Assembly: GCA_963736715.1 (NCBI GenBank)
Contig: CAVTQA010000031.1
Span: 1 to 64,000 of the forward strand
Direction of reading: 5' to 3'
DNA length: 64,000 nt
Source: AP-15 sp963736715
Lineage (GTDB): Bacteria; Pseudomonadota; Alphaproteobacteria; ATCC43930; CGMCC-115725
Part shown: positions 61,495 through 64,000 of the stretch, piece after piece
Layout of the letters: every line of letters begins with the position of its first letter
Position numbering within the stretch: the first letter of the stretch is position 1
Made by a program: the position numbers and the translations under genes
Notes under the pieces: generated by a model
Told to the model about the DNA's origin: nothing
What the model saw: only the letters and a program-made list of their open reading frames with translations
The model's database searches: none

Positions 61495-63030
61495 CTAGCG
61501 AGCGGGCGGCGATTCCGTTGCCAGCCGAGCCGGTCGCGTCGGGCTGAGCCGCGCCGGCAGCGCCAGCGCCAAGAGAAGGCTGACGACCGCGACGAGGCCG
61601 GCGACGACGTAGACGTAGTGGAGCGATCCGGCGACCGCGTCGCTCAGGCGCTCGATCTCGGCGGCGCCGAGGCCCTGGCGCGCCGCCGGCTCCAGCAGGC
61701 GGTTGACCGCATCGCCGGCGTTGGGGATGCGCAGATTGACCCCGAAGTTGAGGATTGCGCCGAACACCGCCGCCCCGACCGAATTGCCGACGATGCGCAT
61801 GAACATGATCGAGGATGTCGCCATGCCGCGCTCATTCCAGCCTACTCGCGCCTGGGTCGAGACAAGGAAGGAGGTATTGCAAAACCCCATGCCGATCCCG
61901 ATCAGCAGCGAGCCGAAGCCAGCCCAGAGTAGACTGCTCGCGGGACCGAGACCCATCAGCACCGAGGTGCCGGCGATCAGGGAAACGCCGCCGATCGTTG
62001 CCGCCAGCCTATAAGACGTGCGGATCATCAGCCGGCCGGCGGCGAGGCTGGCAAAGGTCCAGCTGACCGAGGCGGCGCCGAGGGCCAAGCCCGCTGCCGT
62101 CGGGCTGCGCCCCATCGCTCCTTGCACGTAAAGCGGCAAGAAGGCGTTGATCGCCATCATCACCATGCCGCCGGTAAACCCGCTGAGGCTGCCGACGGCG
62201 ATGACCCGATCGCGCCACAGCCTCAACGGCAAGACCGGCTCTGCCGCGCCACGCTCATGGATGACAAGGATCCATAGAGCCGCGATGCCGCCGGCCGCCA
62301 GCACCACGATCGTCGCGACGCCGCCCGAATTTCCCACCTGCACCAGCGCCAGCATCAAGCCGCCGGCGCCGAACATCATCAGCGCCGAGCCGAAATAGTC
62401 GATCCGATGGCGGCGCGGCATTTGGTGCTCGTGCAGGAAAAGACCGAACATGACGAAGGTCACCGCGCCTATCGGCAGGTTGATCCAGAACACCAGCGAC
62501 CAAGTTACATGCTGCACGAGGAAGGCGCCCAATGTCGGGCCGATTATCGCGGCGACGCCGAAGACGCCGGAGATATAACCCTGTACCCGGGCGCGTTCGG
62601 CCGGCTGATAGATATCGCCGACAATCGTCGTCGCGATCGGCTGAATCGCGCCGGCGCCAGCCCCTTGCAACGCCCGGAACAGGATCAGCGGCAGCATGGC
62701 CCAGGCAAGCCCGCACAAGGTCGAGGCGAAAAGGAACAGGCCCGCCCCTGCATAAAAAACGCGCTTTCTGCCGTAGAGATCGGCGAGCCGCCCATAAATC
62801 GGGATCGTCACCGCCTGGGTCAGCAGATATGCGGCAAAAGCCCAGCTGAACAGATGAAATCCGCCGAGCTCGGCGACGATCGTCGGCATCGCGGTGGCAA
62901 CGATCGAGCTTTCCATCGCCGCCATGAACGTCGCCATCATGACGGCGGCGAGAACTAGCCTTCGCGCCGATTTGGCGGCGGTCGTGGGTTCTCCGGGCAG
63001 CTCTTCCCGAGCGGTGGTTTGATCGAGCAA
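61495..63030 (-). CDS. MFS multidrug exporter, DHA2 (14-helix) family
   Basis: 511 residues from TTG 63030, with GGGGAA a few bases upstream. Motif A is YGRLADLYGRKRVFYAGAGL (about 79-98), and motif C follows as GVFGVAAIIGPTLGAFLVQH. Fourteen membrane segments can be counted. The family pumps drugs, dyes or toxic metabolites out using the proton gradient. No regulator lies next to it. It converges with the tandem exported proteins. Confidence 0.88.
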   Translation of the reverse strand: MLDQTTAREELPGEPTTAAKSARRLVLAAVMMATFMAAMESSIVATAMPTIVAELGGFHLFSWAFAAYLLTQAVTIPIYGRLADLYGRKRVFYAGAGLFLFASTLCGLAWAMLPLILFRALQGAGAGAIQPIATTIVGDIYQPAERARVQGYISGVFGVAAIIGPTLGAFLVQHVTWSLVFWINLPIGAVTFVMFGLFLHEHQMPRRHRIDYFGSALMMFGAGGLMLALVQVGNSGGVATIVVLAAGGIAALWILVIHERGAAEPVLPLRLWRDRVIAVGSLSGFTGGMVMMAINAFLPLYVQGAMGRSPTAAGLALGAASVSWTFASLAAGRLMIRTSYRLAATIGGVSLIAGTSVLMGLGPASSLLWAGFGSLLIGIGMGFCNTSFLVSTQARVGWNERGMATSSIMFMRIVGNSVGAAVFGAILNFGVNLRIPNAGDAVNRLLEPAARQGLGAAEIERLSDAVAGSLHYVYVVAGLVAVVSLLLALALPARLSPTRPARLATESPPAR

Positions 63031-63399
63031 AGCCGTTCCCCGATTGCGCCGAGACGAAGCCGCGGATCTAACGGGAGCTTAGGCTGGCGAACAAGTGGGC
63101 ACCGCGCGGATCAGGGATGCATCGAATTTAGGCATCTGCGATTGCCCGGCGTGCGCTCGCCGGGAGGATACCCGCACCAGACATTGGCGCCCGGCAGCAG
63201 CGAAATGCGGCTCGACCCGGCCCACGAGCTCGAACTCGCTGGTTGCGATGATCCGCGATGACCTGCACGTTCAGCGCTTGCGACAGATCTGGGACGTGAT
63301 CAGCGATCGCCTCAGACAGCGTCCTGCCCCGATGGCGGACCTGCCGGTACCGCACCTGGAATTGCCGGCAGCCCCGCCGAGTAATCGCAGAATGATGCG
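63031..63399. other. Stretch without a convincing gene
   Basis: About 370 bp between the MFS gene and the serine hydrolase. Only short frames are present, with no ribosome site leading to a recognised product. Confidence 0.5.
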
Positions 63400-64000
63400 T
63401 CAGGCCGCCTTCAGCGCGTCGTAGACGGCGTTCTCGAATTCGCCGTAGAGCTTGACCGCCTTGTGGTCCGCGAACGGCAGGATCTGGGTCATGATCACGC
63501 CGGCGACATGCTTCTGCGGGTCGATCCAGTAATAGGTGTTGTAGATCCCGGCCCAGGTCAGGCTGTTGGCGCTGCGGCCGTTTGGTCCCGGCTGCGTATT
63601 GATCATGTAGCCGAGGCCCCATTTGCACGGGATGCCGGGGAAGAAATCGACGTCGTTGGAGAGCTGCGGCTTTGCGGTCTTCAAAATGCCGGCGTTGATG
63701 TCGCCGATCTGGTTGCGTCCCATCAGCGCGACGGTTTCCGGGCGCAGCAACTGGGTGCCGTTGATGCGACCCTGGCCCAGCAGCATCTGCAGAAAAACCA
63801 GGTAATCGTGTCCGGTCGAATTGAGACCGCCCCCGCCGCTCCAGAATTCGCGCCACGGCGGGTTCGGCGCCGCGACGGGCTCCAGCAACTCGTCGGGCTT
63901 GCGCTGATGGATGGTGACGAGCCTCGACTGCTGTGCGGAGGAGGCCGCGTAGGACGTGTCGCTGATCCCGAGCGGTGCGAAAATGTGCTCTCGGAAATAG
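63400..64000 (-). CDS. Serine hydrolase of the beta-lactamase/class C family, C-terminal part (runs off the window)
   Basis: About 200 residues are visible; the frame continues past base 64000, so the start and the catalytic S-x-x-K lie outside. Seen are PLGISDTSY, the GGGGLNSTGHDYLVFLQMLL segment, RWGLGYMINTQ-like text (KWGLGYMINTQPGP) and TWAGIYNTYYWIDPQKHVAG. The last holds WAG in place of the usual K-T-G or H-A-G triad. Such enzymes are mostly esterases or peptidase-like proteins rather than antibiotic-degrading ones. Confidence 0.82.
   Translation of the reverse strand, partial: YFREHIFAPLGISDTSYAASSAQQSRLVTIHQRKPDELLEPVAAPNPPWREFWSGGGGLNSTGHDYLVFLQMLLGQGRINGTQLLRPETVALMGRNQIGDINAGILKTAKPQLSNDVDFFPGIPCKWGLGYMINTQPGPNGRSANSLTWAGIYNTYYWIDPQKHVAGVIMTQILPFADHKAVKLYGEFENAVYDALKAA

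Noticed and set aside
1..64000. tRNA, rRNA, CRISPR array or replication origin
   Set aside because: I looked for T-loop signatures, regular spaced repeats and DnaA-box clusters and saw none that stand up. A covariance-model scan was not possible.

Overview
The window is about 64 kb of GC-rich DNA with alphaproteobacterial gene content: Tat-exported ABC binding proteins, sigma-54 type promoters, DUF2924/DUF3489 island genes, a Coq4-family protein and hydantoinase A/B pairs. A soil bacterium of the Hyphomicrobiales or Rhodospirillales type is the best guess. The sequence alone does not fix the genus, and there is no rRNA, tRNA, replication origin or CRISPR array to help.

Layout. (1) 1-6.8 kb: two near-identical IS1634-type insertion sequences in opposite orientation flank a 2.8 kb segment with two broken genes. 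The target duplications fit only if that segment has been inverted by recombination between the copies. (2) 6.8-10.5 kb: gene debris (enoyl-CoA hydratase, carboxymuconolactone decarboxylase-like and amidohydrolase fragments), an intact MetX-like acyltransferase and a broken IS630 transposase. (3) 10.5-21.6 kb: two related SsuABC/TauABC-type transport units, a Rieske oxygenase, a decayed three-subunit molybdenum hydroxylase, a PhnD-like protein and a cupin. (4) 21.7-25.4 kb: a ureidoglycolate lyase fragment, an FAD monooxygenase, a cyanuric acid amidohydrolase/barbiturase-type ring-opening enzyme and the ATPase of a Pot-type transporter. (5) 25.4-36.8 kb: the rest of that transporter, hydantoinase A and B, a further NMT1-type transporter and an AtzA/TrzA-type amidohydrolase. 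(6) 36.8-46.7 kb, minus strand: a polar amino-acid ABC operon with DUF1989 and RidA proteins, then a dipeptide-type ABC operon with a fused double ATPase. (7) 46.8-50.3 kb: a GFA-type zinc protein, a ureohydrolase of possible guanidine-hydrolase type and a luciferase-like monooxygenase. (8) 50.3-53 kb: a decayed integrative island. (9) 53-64 kb: VOC protein, histidine phosphatase, sulfopyruvate decarboxylase-like subunits, GMC oxidoreductase, TetR, Coq4, TonB, two tandem exported proteins, an MFS exporter and a partial serine hydrolase.

How the genes fit together. Regions 3 to 7 look like a nitrogen-scavenging catabolic region. At least five importers stand beside enzymes that attack cyclic amides, ureides and amidines. 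Five well-placed -24/-12 (sigma-54) promoters of the form TGGCAYG-N4-YTGC precede these units, which suggests control by nitrogen status. The substrates are inferred, not shown.

Caveat. Many genes carry single-base frameshifts, and most are net +1. Either this region is decaying or the assembly has residual indel errors. Several genes called broken here may be intact in the organism.
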